This document shows positions 1 through 10,391 of a stretch of 64,000 nucleotides of DNA, piece by piece (the first letter of the stretch is position 1; the number at the start of each line of letters is the position of its first letter). The stretch comes from Ischnura elegans. Its lineage: Eukaryota > Arthropoda > Insecta > Odonata > Coenagrionidae. The stretch is from the NCBI RefSeq assembly GCF_921293095.1, contig NW_025791658.1, forward strand, positions 3,658,001 to 3,722,000, given 5' to 3'. The position numbers and the translations under genes are program-made. The notes beneath the pieces are model-generated. The model was not told the DNA's origin and did not search any database. It was given only the letters and a program-made list of their open reading frames with translations.

Positions 1-679
1 CGAGTGGATCTAAATAAATCTAAATATAATTTAAGGAGTGAGTCATGCACAAACAGGACAAGGTTAACGTTATATAAATGTTGTGTTCTTCACATGGGGC
101 CAAAGTTATTTCATTTGCTGCCGGGTAAAATTTAAAAAAATTAAATAAAAAAATAAAATGTTTAGACTTGCCAAAGACAGGCTTTTCTTGCAAGAAATAA
201 TTGAATTGAGTGGGTTGGGAGCTGAGAGGGTACAACTGATTTCTCTTTTCCATACAGAGTCAGGTACAGAAATTAGGTACAGAAAACAAACAAGATCAAT
301 TAGATGTTTAGTAGTGCATTTTATTTTCCACTGGATGTCAGCACAGAGCAGAGACTCACTCGTTTCCCTTGGCAACTAAGTTTTTGCGTATTTATTCTAA
401 CAATTAATACCTTACCTAACTCTGTTGAGAAAAAAATCACTTTTACCCTTAGGCTTCCAAACCACTCAATTTACTTTGATGTAGTATCTCTAAAACCCTC
501 ATGCATTATTTACTGCATCAATATTTTCTTTCACTGGCATACATTTTTCTTAATTGATTGTGGCTCAATTTTGGTCCCATGACCTTGGAGACCACCTAAG
601 ACTACTTTTCTTTGCTACCTTGTATTCAGCTGTAAAACCAAAATGTCCTCCAAGGTAAATAAATTATTATTATATTATA
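1..679. other. Intronic sequence, no gene seen
   Basis: AT-rich sequence with only short chance reading frames. If gene B continues leftward past its exon at 1218-1307, this stretch is part of one of its introns. No domain, RNA gene or clear repeat was recognised before the MITE at 680. Confidence 0.5.
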
Positions 680-1005
680 CAGTTGAGGACCTCAAATCCG
701 GAATCAAGAAACCTGGATAACCACAAATCCAGAACATTTGAAAATTCCTCTGCATAGTGCTTCGACTTGCCACCTCGTGACACCACTCTCCAAGCCTTGT
801 TCTATGATGAGTAGGAAGTTAGCACATGCTATGGACATACGCTAAGAACCTTGTCAAGGACAAACAAGGACATCAAATATCAAGTACAAGAGCCTGAGCA
901 CTTGTCTAAATTAATTAATTTACTAAATATACTATGAAGTCCAGAGAAACCAGAAATCCAGAAGCCCTTCGGTCCCAAGCTTTCTGGATTTGAGGTCCCC
1001 AACTG
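680..1005. mobile_element. Tigger/pogo-like MITE, 326 bp
   Basis: Terminal inverted repeats are visible: the left end starts CAGTTGAGGACCTCAAATCC and the reverse complement of the right end reads CAGTTGGGGACCTCAAATCC. Both ends are flanked by TA, the target duplication of pogo/Tigger (Tc1-mariner) elements. There is no coding capacity, so this is a non-autonomous copy. Confidence 0.85.
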
Positions 1006-1217
1006 TATATTGTCTTGGCACCGACAATCTAGGGTTGGTATGTACATTAAGTTCCCTCCTCATCTCTCTGGGTACTTCCCCTTTCCCGTTAGCGTAGCCT
1101 TCCAGGAGTGTCTGCGTTCCCACAAAAAAGCTCACACGCAAAACGTAAAGTGAATACATTACAATAAAAATAAATGGGGGGCTGCAAAATACCAAATTGA
1201 TGATTAATAATAATCAC

Positions 1218-1307
1218 CTCGTTCGGCTCCTCGTTGATGGAGACTTCTGGCTCGACAGGAATCTCAACAATCTCCGACTCTTGGGGCTCCTCCTTGATCG
1301 AGCAAAC
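1218..1307 (-). CDS. ZAD-C2H2 gene B, exon 3 (acidic linker)
   Basis: Thirty codons starting Val-Cys-Ser-Ile-Lys-Glu-Glu-Pro and rich in Glu/Pro. This resembles the acidic linker between the ZAD and the zinc fingers of insect ZAD proteins; the IKEE core also resembles a SUMO-acceptor motif, which is an inference. On the minus strand the exon follows a pyrimidine-rich tract and AG, begins in phase 0, and ends in phase 0 before GTGATT, a weak donor. The phase matches the exon at 6357-6542. The zinc-finger exons would lie left of the window. Without the downstream exons this is the least certain of the three gene B exons. Confidence 0.6.
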
Positions 1308-1704
1308 CTATTAGAAGGAAAAACAAAACACTGTCTAAATAAGAGCCAGTTGCGTTCACACCAATTCCAACTGTCAAAAGGGTATCCTGGCTTTGAATCA
1401 AATTATGAAATTTCCTCTGGAACTTAACATTACATTCTGGGCTACCAGAAAGAAAGAAGCAAGAATCAATATATGTATACTATTAATGGTAAAAACCAGT
1501 TGTATAAAAATATAAATAGGTAAAATATATATTGAACACCAGTAGGCCATGGCTACGATATGTAAAACAGAAAGGTATGGGGCACTTCTTCAAAATTCCA
1601 TCTGCACGAGAGTTTCAAGCTAAAAAACAATACACACTCTACTTTACATAAGACATTTAAAATGACTTTCATATGACTATTCAAAAGGCTAACAAATTGG
1701 TTAA
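1308..1704. other. Gene B intron 2 sequence, nothing recognised
   Basis: AT-rich sequence between the linker exon and the piggyBac insertion. No gene or repeat structure was seen. Confidence 0.4.
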
Positions 1705-2298
1705 CACATTCCGTGCTGACCGTTTTTTGAAGAAACTGCCCTGTGGCTGACTTTTTGGCAAAAATTTGTATTTTTTTATTATTATTTTAACGACGTTATC
1801 TTATGATTTGTGATGCCTGCTACATATTTTCGCACTTTTTTTTAAAATAACCCTTCATTTGTTGAAAATTTGAAATTTAAATTTTCAAAGTATCCTGTCA
1901 AACTTTTGATACCTTCCCGCAACACACCTACATGTTTCCCACATTTCTTTGCTCTTTGTCAGTACTGTAGCGAAAACCCGTTCAGACTTTATCACTTTCT
2001 GGAAAAACTAATGGAAATAGTAATGCAGCAAACATTATTTTTATAATCTGGAAATGATACATTCAAATACGATTTCAAATGTTTTATTGCTCAAAAGAAA
2101 ATATTGCGAGTATTACCAATATTTCCAGCAAAAGTGTTGCTCCCTATTGTGGAAAAATTATTATGAACAATATGATATCCTTTGGATAAGATTTTATAAT
2201 GATAAACATTGGTTTATAAATGAAAGGGAAAATTTGTATAAACGAAGAATTGTTGCAACGAAACATATTGTTTTACAAATCAAAAATTGACCAGCATT

Positions 2299-3819
2299 TT
2301 AACACAAAGTCTTGTGATACTTCTGGAAACAGTCAAGACACAATCGAGGATCAGATAGGCAGGTGGGGCTATTATATGATGTATCCTGGTGGACATTCTT
2401 CTTGAAGCACTGCCTACATCTCTTCTGTTTTCGTCTTTTCTGTCTATCGTGTTTTTCATATAATCGGGTAAATGTCCTAATAAGCCCTTGGTTTTGGTTG
2501 AGGCAGGCTAGGATGACTATCTCCTCAAAGGGATCGAAGGTACAGATATTGTCATAAGAGATTCTATAACTGGAATTAGAAAGTCGATGAGAGGAATTTT
2601 TCAAAAATTTTCTTTGAATAAAAATTAACAACAGCAGTGATTTCAGCTGGTGGATTCCCAATTTTTAGTACCATTTGATGGATTGCCTTTCAATGGGAAA
2701 GTCAGACATCATTTGATCCCAATGATCGAGGCCACAATTGTAATTGCTGCATTCAACCACCGCATGTGGCTTTCTTGGCGTGCACCCTCGTTTTTTCGTA
2801 GATTCGTTCATTTTTTGCACTGAATTCAGCGATGATCATCCGCACTTCCCTCTTATCCGTCCACCTTAGGATACCGATTTTATACTCATGAAAGGCCTCC
2901 ACCACCTCACCTTTCTTTGATTCACAGCAGAGCACCAAAAGAGGAACAACTTTCTTGCCTCTCCTCAGTGTCCCCGTCAAGTTAGGTTTCACATTTGGAT
3001 GGCGTCTAGAACTGGCTACACTGTTATAAAAGTTATCAACATAAAAGGATTAGCCTCAGTATAAATAATCCTCCATCGTTTCTTTACCATCTTCTCCGAA
3101 TGCCCTTTTCCAGACACTTCTGAGTTGGAGGACCTGCAGTGCCAAACCCTTTGCTTCCGTCACCATATACAATTTATGCGTACCTGTAGATCTTTCCCCT
3201 CAAATATTCACTATATCCCAGCCTAGCTCTCCAAGGAACCATAGACTCTTCCAAACTTAGGTCACGTGAGCGGGTTACTACATTTTCCATTGATCCCTTG
3301 AATGCGTCTATATGGGGCTAATTTTGAATAATCAGTGGGCCAGAGGAGTGTTATATTCAGAGAACGTAGATAGGTTCTTGTTGATTTGAAGGGCTTGGAG
3401 AATCGACATGAATTGATCAAGCGATTTCTCTCTCCTGAAGCAATGCAAGTCATATAAAGATCAAGCCTTTCAATTATTGGAGATACGGGAGATTTGGATA
3501 ATTCTAGCACGAAAAATAAAGCCAAAAAGTGGGGAAATTCTTCTATGGCTAAATATTTCCATCTAGTAAATTTCCTTCAGGACACGTATAGCCCATTTTA
3601 TATCCTCGGATGTATATATCCTCGGGCCGGATCAGTTTCTCCGAGTTCGGCGGCATGTAACTGGGTTAGTGGAAATTGTTCTCTTAGGCTTTTTTTGTTG
3701 GGGAGGATGCCAAATAGAATGCTTGTAAGTATTTCGGATATTATGGAAAAAATCAAGTAATGAGTCTCTAATTCAAATGCTAGTGAACATAAGGATGGGG
3801 AAGTCGAGCTATTGTGCAT
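2299..3819 (-). pseudogene. Decayed piggyBac transposase
   Basis: Only fragments of the minus-strand protein remain open (2299-2661, 2753-2992, 3262-3525, 3598-3819), separated by stops and frameshifts. The clearest part is the C-terminal cysteine-rich domain near 2310-2420: CRQC, then a run with DTSYNSPTC, LCLDC and FQKYH, matching the RING-like zinc-binding tail of piggyBac transposases. The DDD catalytic core cannot be traced with confidence, so the copy is inactive. piggyBac enzymes cut and paste DNA at TTAA; an active relative elsewhere would be needed to mobilise this copy. Confidence 0.72.
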
Positions 3820-4572
3820 GAAATGTAAATAGTAAAAATAAATTGCAATGTGGAACCAGGACTTTACTGAAGTTATTGTAAAATTTGTGCAAATATACTT
3901 ATTATTTCATGCATAGCAGCAAATAAACATAGGGATAACAACAAATCTTGCCATGATGAAATCATAGCAAATAAAATCCACTCGGAAACTTTAAAAGTAT
4001 AAGAACGGAAGCATTTATTAATATCGTAAGGATAAAAATACACATACCTGGAGTATGTCCGAAATTAGGCAACCAGCTACGCAATTTACCACGATAGCGT
4101 TAATTGAAGTTAAAAATAAAAATAACAACAAGGGAAAAATATTTGTATTCCTTCTTGTAAAAACCAATTAAATAAACACAATCTAATCATTGCGTTAAAA
4201 GTCATAAAGAAAGATAAAATACCTTGTAATAAAGTAATTACCTATCCTCGTCAAAGGCAAAAGTATCTTTTTATTATTTCGCTTTGAATATTTGTAAAAG
4301 TTTTTTTTTAAGGTATAATAACAATTGTGAGAATATATAACTGTTTTCTGCATTATAAAATGAAAGTAATAAAAAATACATTGTAAAAAGCCACTCCCAA
4401 AGACGTCCTTGCAGAGAAAAACCAGGTAAAATAGAAAAACACAGAAAAAATCGAAAAAAAATTTTTTCGGAGCTTTCCGCACGGCAAACAGGCGAAGAGT
4501 GGTGACTGACCCTCTTCCATACCCTAACAGCGGTGGCTGGCGCTCAGGGCGGAATATAACGCAAAAGGGAAT

Positions 4573-4639
4573 CATGACGTAGCGTCTACGTCATCAGTCA
4601 CTGGGTAGTGGCTGCCATGACGTAGACGCTACGTCATCA
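4573..4639. repeat. Subterminal palindromes of the piggyBac element
   Basis: Two near-palindromes occur just inside the right terminus: ATGACGTAGCGTCTACGTCA at about 4573 and ATGACGTAGACGCTACGTCA at about 4617, 44 bp apart and reverse complements of each other. Subterminal palindromes are candidate transposase-binding sites (inference). Confidence 0.6.
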
Positions 4640-4786
4640 GCACGGAACGTGTTAAGGAGTAACATAACATATCAGACTTGGATTAATATAACTAAAACAC
4701 ACACTTGATGGAAAACCATTGAATAAACCCTCCTATATTAATAGCATTCTAATTCAATACACCAGAACACACGACTTTCACATGTA

Positions 4787-5494
4787 CAGTAGACTCCTGA
4801 TTATCCGGCTGCGGTTTATCCGGGTTGCGGATTATCCGTGCATGATTTTCACTCTCGCTCAATTTTTTCCGCGATCTTTGTTTTTAAAAATCCTACGCAA
4901 AATCACCAGAATTACTGCATCAATGCTAGGACATACGGGGCTTATCATTTCCGTTAGAATCCCCTTCGTAAAACGGAAGCGATCGCGCTCTAGTTGCATT
5001 CACGGGAGCACCGTGTTCCTGTTTTCCAAGCCTCGCAGTGCGCGACCGCGCTCCTTGATCACGGATACAAGTCCCGCAGCAGTTTCAACCCGGGCAACTT
5101 GTGCGAGACGCGAGTACGTGGCGTAGTGCCTGACAGTGTAGTTTGCGACAAAAGCAGTGGTTTTGAAGCATTCGTGCAAACCACTTTTCTATATCCGTGA
5201 TCATGCCACGGATGTGTGGTTTTCGAAACCAGGCCATACACAAAGCATTAATAATACGAGTACATCCACGCTATCGTCGCTAAAAAAAGATCGCGAACTG
5301 GCGAAGAAAGCTCTCAAGGAGTCCTGGAAGCACTCTAAAGCAACACAATAACTGCATAAATAATAATATATTGTTTGTTTTAAGTAAATTATGAACATTT
5401 AAAGACATTTAACTGAAAGTTTGGATTATCCGTGTTTTCCGATTATTCGTGCCATCTCTCCCCATCATTACCCCGGATAATCGGGAGTGTACTG
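4787..5494. mobile_element. Tigger/pogo-like element, 708 bp
   Basis: Left terminus CAGTAGACTCCTGATTATCC and right terminus (reverse complement) CAGTACACTCCCGATTATCC, with TA on both sides (4785-4786, 5495-5496). The interior has several further TTATCCG motifs and only short frames. It is probably an internally deleted Tigger derivative and lies in intron 2 of gene B. Confidence 0.85.
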
Positions 5495-5702
5495 TATGTA
5501 GTTCAAATTGACCTGCATTTATTTAGCATTACTACTTTTAAAAGGTTAAAACAAAGTTTTTTAGTAAAATTAAAAAAGAAAAATAATTTAGTTGTTAATT
5601 TATTAAATAGAAGACTAGAATTATAAATTAATTAACAACTGCATTCTATTTATTTCAATTTTATCATTGTAAAAAACAGAGATATATCCTTTTATGTAAA
5701 AT

Positions 5703-6211
5703 ACAAATAAAATCAGAGGTAAGGAAAGAAAGGGATAGGAACATACAATGGAAAAAGGACGAGGACAACGGTGCTGTGGTAGATGGGAAAAAGCCAGAAA
5801 TCAGAGGGTAAAAATGCGGCCTGACTGGGACTCGAACCCAGAACCTCCTGGTTGCCGGCCAGGTGCTCTACCAGTTGCGCTACCAGGACGCTTAAATTTA
5901 CCATGATTTCGGCGGGGGTTCATAAACAGAAAATCCCTTTGCTGTGGCCCACGAGAGTAACCAATAGATGGCACTGGGGCAGCTCGCCACTCACCAACAG
6001 AAGAAATGGACGAGGAAACAAGGATGGAAGCAAAGATACACACTCACACGATGGCAGGAAAGAGACAGGAACATGCGCTTCGGGGCACGCTGAGCCCAAG
6101 TGAAATAAGCCAATATGGCTGATACACTACTTCATTCACATTCACACAGCACCTTAAGCGTAAACATACAAATAAATCTAGAGGTAAGGAAAGAAAGGGA
6201 TAGGAACATAT
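5703..6211. repeat. Segment bounded by about 45-bp direct repeats
   Basis: Nearly the same sequence, with core AGGTAAGGAAAGAAAGGGAT followed by AGGAACATA, occurs at about 5704-5750 and again at about 6167-6215 in the same orientation. The tRNA-like sequence at 5818-5889 lies between them. The pair could be a long target-site duplication of a retroposed composite or the trace of a local duplication. Confidence 0.6.
5818..5889 (-). repeat. tRNA-like head of a SINE (Ala-GGC-like fold)
   Basis: The minus strand folds as a tRNA: A-box-like TAGCGCAACTGG, an anticodon arm CCTGG-CCGGCAA-CCAGG, and a good B box GGTTCGAGTCC. The nominal anticodon is GGC. Position 33 is C instead of the near-invariant U, the acceptor stem has a mismatch, and eukaryotic tRNA-Ala normally carries A34, so a functional tRNA is unlikely. 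A tRNA-derived SINE promoter is the better explanation. Confidence 0.65.
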
Positions 6212-6356
6212 AATTATGTATCACCCATCATGGGACAAGAAGTTTAAACCAGACAGTAGTTCATCAAAAAGCAGTCCTTATACCCTAATAAAATACCAAA
6301 AAAATTAAGACGGGCATTTCCAATATTGAATTTGCATCAAAGAATAGCTCACTCAC

Positions 6357-6542
6357 CATAGGTAATACATCGACTTGTACATCTTGAAGGTCTTTCTGTT
6401 CGGCTTGCTCGATCTTGCGTTGAAGCATTTGTTGGAAGGTGGAGCGTGACTTAAGACACTTGTCCTTGAAGACTTTGAAGTCAGTTAACTTGTCCAGGCA
6501 CTCTGCACAGACGCATTGCGGGAAACCATCCACCAGACTGAC
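6357..6542 (-). CDS. ZAD-C2H2 gene B, exon 2 (second half of ZAD)
   Basis: The exon supplies the second Cys pair of a zinc-finger-associated domain, Cys-Val-Cys-Ala-Glu-Cys, followed by the typical helix LTDFKVFKDKCLKS. On the minus strand it starts after CTGTAG at 6542 and ends before GTGAGT at 6357, giving 62 codons in phase 0 at both ends. It therefore continues in frame from the exon at 22092-22226, which carries the first Cys pair. ZADs coordinate one zinc ion through four Cys and mediate dimerisation of insect C2H2 transcription factors in the nucleus. Known of the family: the ZAD is N-terminal, followed by an acidic linker and an array of C2H2 fingers. Confidence 0.88.
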
Positions 6543-6836
6543 CTACAGTCAAGACGAAGGAAAAGTTGTGATAAATTAAGTGTGTTTAGAAGGACAATAG
6601 AACATGAAACGTAGGCTTTTCATCCACATCTATATACTACCCTGCAAGCCGCCTAAAAGGCGTGTGGAAGGGGGTGCTAGGACATCAGCTGTTTACACAT
6701 AAAAAGGAAATGATAAAATAATTCTAGGAATATATGTCATATATAATGCAAAAAAGGTGTTAGACTTTAATTACAATATTTTATTTTCTTTTATGAAAGT
6801 ATGTGATTGTGTTTCCATATTTCGGGTGTGGTTCCG

Positions 6837-6873
6837 CCCCTCAGAGCCCCCCCCCCCCCTCAATACGCCACTG
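6837..6873. repeat. Possible end of a CAGTGGCGTA-type MITE
   Basis: A poly-C run followed by CAATACGCCACTG resembles the terminus of the hAT-like MITE family seen complete at 13516-13731. The other end was not found. Confidence 0.3.
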
Positions 6874-7084
6874 AGTGTTGTACTCCCTACAAAAAATTTT
6901 ACACGCCACACTCTCCTGGGGGGTGTTACAAACTCACCACAACCCCCCCTAATTTGACTCTTAATCTGCAATTGTAGTTGATGGTATTTTGAAGGAAACG
7001 ACCAACAGCTTAGGTCATCTACGCCATGAGGGAAGTGTAGGTAAGGAAGGGTGGAGAGAAACACGGCATCGGCGTTAGCCTGCT

Positions 7085-7260
7085 GTTAACGAAAGGCGCC
7101 AATGGGACCACGGCTCAACGTCCCATTCGACGGACTGAGTGTCGTCCTTGAAATGTCCTCCACACAACATTCAAGCAGGGGACAGGCAGTCTCTGACCGC
7201 TGGGATTTGAACTCAAGCCTACGAAGTGGGAAGCCAACACTCTAGCCCCCACCTGCAGTG
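7085..7260 (-). repeat. tRNA-derived SINE fragment
   Basis: On the minus strand a B-box-like GAGTTCAAATCCC follows a weak A-box-like region, then a unique tail with ACGTTGAGCCGTGGTCCC. It is short and non-coding. Its identity as a SINE is inferred from the internal Pol III promoter resemblance. Confidence 0.45.
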
Positions 7261-7282
7261 GAGTGAGGAGGGTTGACAAGTA

Positions 7283-8128
7283 CAGTGAGTCCTCGTTTAA
7301 CGTCACCTACCGTTCCTGAAAAATGTGACGATAAACGAAATGACGTTAATCGAAGCATAATATCCCATAAAAACAATGTAAAAATTGAATATCGGTTCCT
7401 AGACCTCACAATTCCCATGCGAAAAAATTTTAGCGTATCATATCTGGGGCATTTTTTACGATGGGAATGCCAAACTATGGCATAAATACGAGTTCCTGTC
7501 TTCATCGACGACAATAGCGGCAGTGACGTAAATCCTTCTCCATTTTTGTATCTTCCTGCATCTGCTTTTCGGCTTCGCGGTCCAATGAATGCTACCAGAT
7601 GCTACAGACCGGGGATCCGGTGCTCCGGTCCATAGGCCTTACCCTCGCTACGAGAATTTCTTTTCGGACCAGTCAGGAGCGAAATCAAAATGGCGCAAAT
7701 GAGTGAGGGCGGGCAAACTGGGATTATGAAATCGAAGAGATGGTTTTAATTGCGAATTGAGGCGGGCGGGCGTCGCCTGGGCATCATCATCGCTGAAACA
7801 TCGTCGCAGTAACAGGAACCAAAATTATTGTGAACATTGTTTTCTTGGACATTGTCGTGGAAATGTCTCTGATGCAAAATTTGCCAAAACCGTAATCGCA
7901 ATTAACAATATACACACCGTTTTACACTTTGAATAGACTGACTGTATTACCGCCCACGAAACAAACAACCTGTAACGCCTGCCACTTCGCCGTTTTTCTC
8001 GCGCGAAATTTAAAATACGTGACGTTATCGCGAAGCGAAGGGGCGATAAACGAATCACGGTCGTAAAATTTTCGTGACGTTATCGCGAAATGACGTTAAA
8101 CGGGGTGACGTAGAACGAGGACTCACTG
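7283..8128. mobile_element. Tigger/pogo-like element, 846 bp
   Basis: Left terminus CAGTGAGTCCTCGTTTAACG and right terminus (reverse complement) CAGTGAGTCCTCGTTCTACG, each bordered by TA (7281-7282, 8129-8130). The motif TGACGTTA/TAACGTCA recurs inside both ends. No long reading frame remains, so it is a non-autonomous copy. Confidence 0.88.
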
Positions 8129-8509
8129 TATATAAATGACATCCACCTTCCAGTTTTTATTCACCCCTAATGATGCACCCTATTATGGCCAGGAAAGCAT
8201 TCTTGACAAAGAGTAATATGCAGCTACTCCTAAAAGCCTCCCATACAGACAATACAACACAACAATTAAGAAACAGTACATTGATGGGATTAGGTCAATG
8301 AAATAAGGTGGATAGGAGTGAAGTAACCTTCTCACAAGGTAAATGGCTGATAGTTTAATTTACATGATAAATGTCATCCAGATGTATATAATTCCCTGAG
8401 ATATGCTTGTTATAGGCAGGGCCGCTTCGTCAACTAGGCATAGCAGGCACTGCACCTAGGGCCTACGGACTTTTCAAGGGCCTACGAAAGCGAGAACATA
8501 ATGTGAAAA

Positions 8510-8775
8510 CAATCGTGCGAAATATCCACAGAGGAAAAATCATTCGCCTTGACCGGGATTCGAACCCCGATCCCCCGATTTCCGGTCGAGTGATCCACAG
8601 TGAAGAATGACGCCTCGGTAGCTTAACTGGCCAAAGCACTCAACCAGAAATCGGGGGATCCGGGTTCAAATCCCGGTTAAGGCGAATGATTTTTCCTCTG
8701 TGGATCTTTCGCACGATTGTGCATTGCGGGTGACTCCCGTAAAAGTTATCACCGCGGCTAGTCCCGGTATACTTA
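8510..8775. repeat. Two tRNA-Phe-like SINE copies in inverted orientation
   Basis: The plus-strand copy (8609-8775) has a tRNA-like head with TAGCTTAACTGG (A box) and GGTTCAAATCC (B box), then a body containing CCTCTGTGGATC and GCACGATTGTGCATTGCGG. A shorter copy in the opposite orientation lies at about 8510-8595. The same SINE occurs at 35915-36084 and 36241-36323. Confidence 0.75.
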
Positions 8776-8904
8776 AACCAATGTGAAAACAAGTTCAGAA
8801 TGCCAGTAAATTTTAATAACTTTTGTATTAAAGTAACTATATATAACCGTGTGAGATGATCACCTGAGCAAGTCAAGCTGCAGTGCTGTAGATCTGTAAA
8901 TTAC

Positions 8905-9960
8905 AGTATGTTAACTTTTCGGCTCTTTGTCTTAGCAAAGTCACATATGACGTCCTCAAATGTCATTTCCCTCATCAAATCCTTTTCAATTGAAAGTAAT
9001 GCCAGGGAGGATAGTCGTGTTTGTCCCATCATTGACCGAAGATACGTTTTTATCAATTTGAGTTTAGAAAAGGAACGTTCCCCTTCAGCAATTGTTCCAA
9101 ACACTGAAATATAGATCCGGACAGCAATATTTACATTTGGAAAACTTGTCACCAACCTATTCTGTATTTGTGCCAGGGTTGATAAAAATCATGATTTTTT
9201 TCAAAAAAATCATTTTTGTTGATTTTTTTTACTTAAATCAGATTTTATTGATTTAAATCTGATTTAATTGATTTAAATGAGATTTTTATGATTCTCCATT
9301 CATCACAAATTCAGTTATTTGCAAAACTAACTATTTGGGCAGCATATTGGAGAATGATGGTTTGCAGAAAAAACAAGAGGAAACATACTCTAAACTCAAT
9401 ACAACATTTAGTCAATCAGGGGAGAGAACTATGGAAATGCCAATGGTATCAAATTAAAAATTACGCCAGCATAATATAAAATTGCCATTGGAAGTATCAA
9501 ATGTGCTATATTATGCGGTTCTAAAGCATATGAAGTTTAGAAAAATTCTGTAATTGCAACTTTGTATGGTGCCTACGCTTAGAAGTTAAATCAGAAAACA
9601 ATTTTTTTTCAACGGATACACTAGTATTCTAACCAAAGCCATTTTTTTAAATTTTCATGTTACATGCATTCCTACAGTATCATTTCTATTTAAGAGCCAC
9701 CATTGTGCTGATAACTGTCGATTCATTGTATTAATTAAGAAATAAAATTCAAAATTATACACTTACAGCTTCAATTTCTTCACTCTGTAAAAATCAAGCA
9801 TCTGATTTAAATCACCTGATTTTTTTAAATAAAAATCAAGTGATTTAAATCGTGATTTAAATCATGATTTAAATCAAAGTGATTTAAATCAATCAACCCT
9901 GATTTGTGCTGTAAGCATTTCAGCCATAGTTTCTTGTCAGCAAACATCCTTGAGAACAAA
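8905..9960 (-). pseudogene. hAT transposase C-terminal fragment, interrupted
   Basis: The minus strand at 8901-9155 encodes a hAT dimerisation (C-terminal) domain with AEGERSFSKLKLIKTYLRS and LSSLALLSIE. The upstream coding sequence resumes at about 9910-9960 on the far side of the MITE at 9174-9901, so that insertion split the gene. An in-frame stop lies upstream and most of the catalytic core is missing. It is an inactive remnant. Confidence 0.75.
9174..9901. mobile_element. hAT-like MITE with ATTTAAATC arrays, copy 1
   Basis: Ends are CAGGGTTGATAAAAATCA and, on the opposite strand, CAGGGTTGATTGATTTAAAT. A perfect 8-bp target duplication ATTTGTGC flanks it at 9166-9173 and 9902-9909. Both subterminal regions are dense in GATTTAAAT-type motifs. 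A nearly identical copy sits at 20008-20715. Confidence 0.92.
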
Positions 9961-10057
9961 AGAAATTCGGGTATAAATTAAAAGAAAGTTGGGGAGGGCC
10001 TACAACTTTGAAAGTGCCTAGAGCCTACAATGACCTTAAAACGGCCCTGGTTATAGG

Positions 10058-10391
10058 GCGTTGATTGGAAAATCTTTTTAAGAGAGAGCCAGAGGAAAAA
10101 CAAATTATTGCAACCAATTTATCTGATACGTATTCCACTCATACGTCCTTTAGTGGGGATAAATCTACACTTGGGTGAGCAAATGCTTCCCCAATGAAAT
10201 TTTCAGCCACAACAAGAAGATAATTATAATGTACATTAATGGGTAATAAAACCCATTATAAGATTAAAATACATAAAAAAATAAACCAATACAAAAATGT
10301 AAAAGAAAGATAAAAATAACAATATTACATAAAGAGTATACAATCATAGATAAATGAGAAAACAAATGACGAGATATATTATACTAATTAA
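10058..10391. other. Gene B intron 1 spacer, nothing recognised
   Basis: AT-rich sequence between the hAT element and the piggyBac element. No feature was seen. Confidence 0.4.

Larger units (their letters stand above)
1705..4651 (-). mobile_element. piggyBac-like transposon (old copy), 2.9 kb
   Basis: The element is flanked by TTAA at 1701-1704 and 4652-4655, the exact target duplication of piggyBac elements. Left terminus CACATTCCGTGCTGACC and right terminus (reverse complement) CACGTTCCGTGCTGATG form inverted repeats. It contains a decayed minus-strand transposase. It lies within intron 2 of gene B. Confidence 0.88.
8417..10049 (-). mobile_element. hAT element with nested insertions, 1.6 kb
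   Basis: Ends start CAGGGCCG on both sides (inverted) and are flanked by a perfect 8-bp duplication GTTATAGG at 8409-8416 and 10050-10057, diagnostic of hAT transposition. The element contains a minus-strand transposase C-terminus, a pair of SINE fragments (8510-8775) and a second, younger hAT MITE (9174-9901). Confidence 0.88.

Noticed and set aside
4195-4575. 126-residue minus-strand frame as a separate gene
   Set aside because: It lies inside the old piggyBac, near its 5' end, with low-complexity Phe/Tyr-rich translation of AT-rich DNA and no domain; at most it is a remnant of the transposase leader.
5818-5889. Functional tRNA-Ala gene
   Set aside because: C at position 33, an acceptor mismatch and anticodon GGC (not used for Ala in eukaryotes) point to a SINE head.
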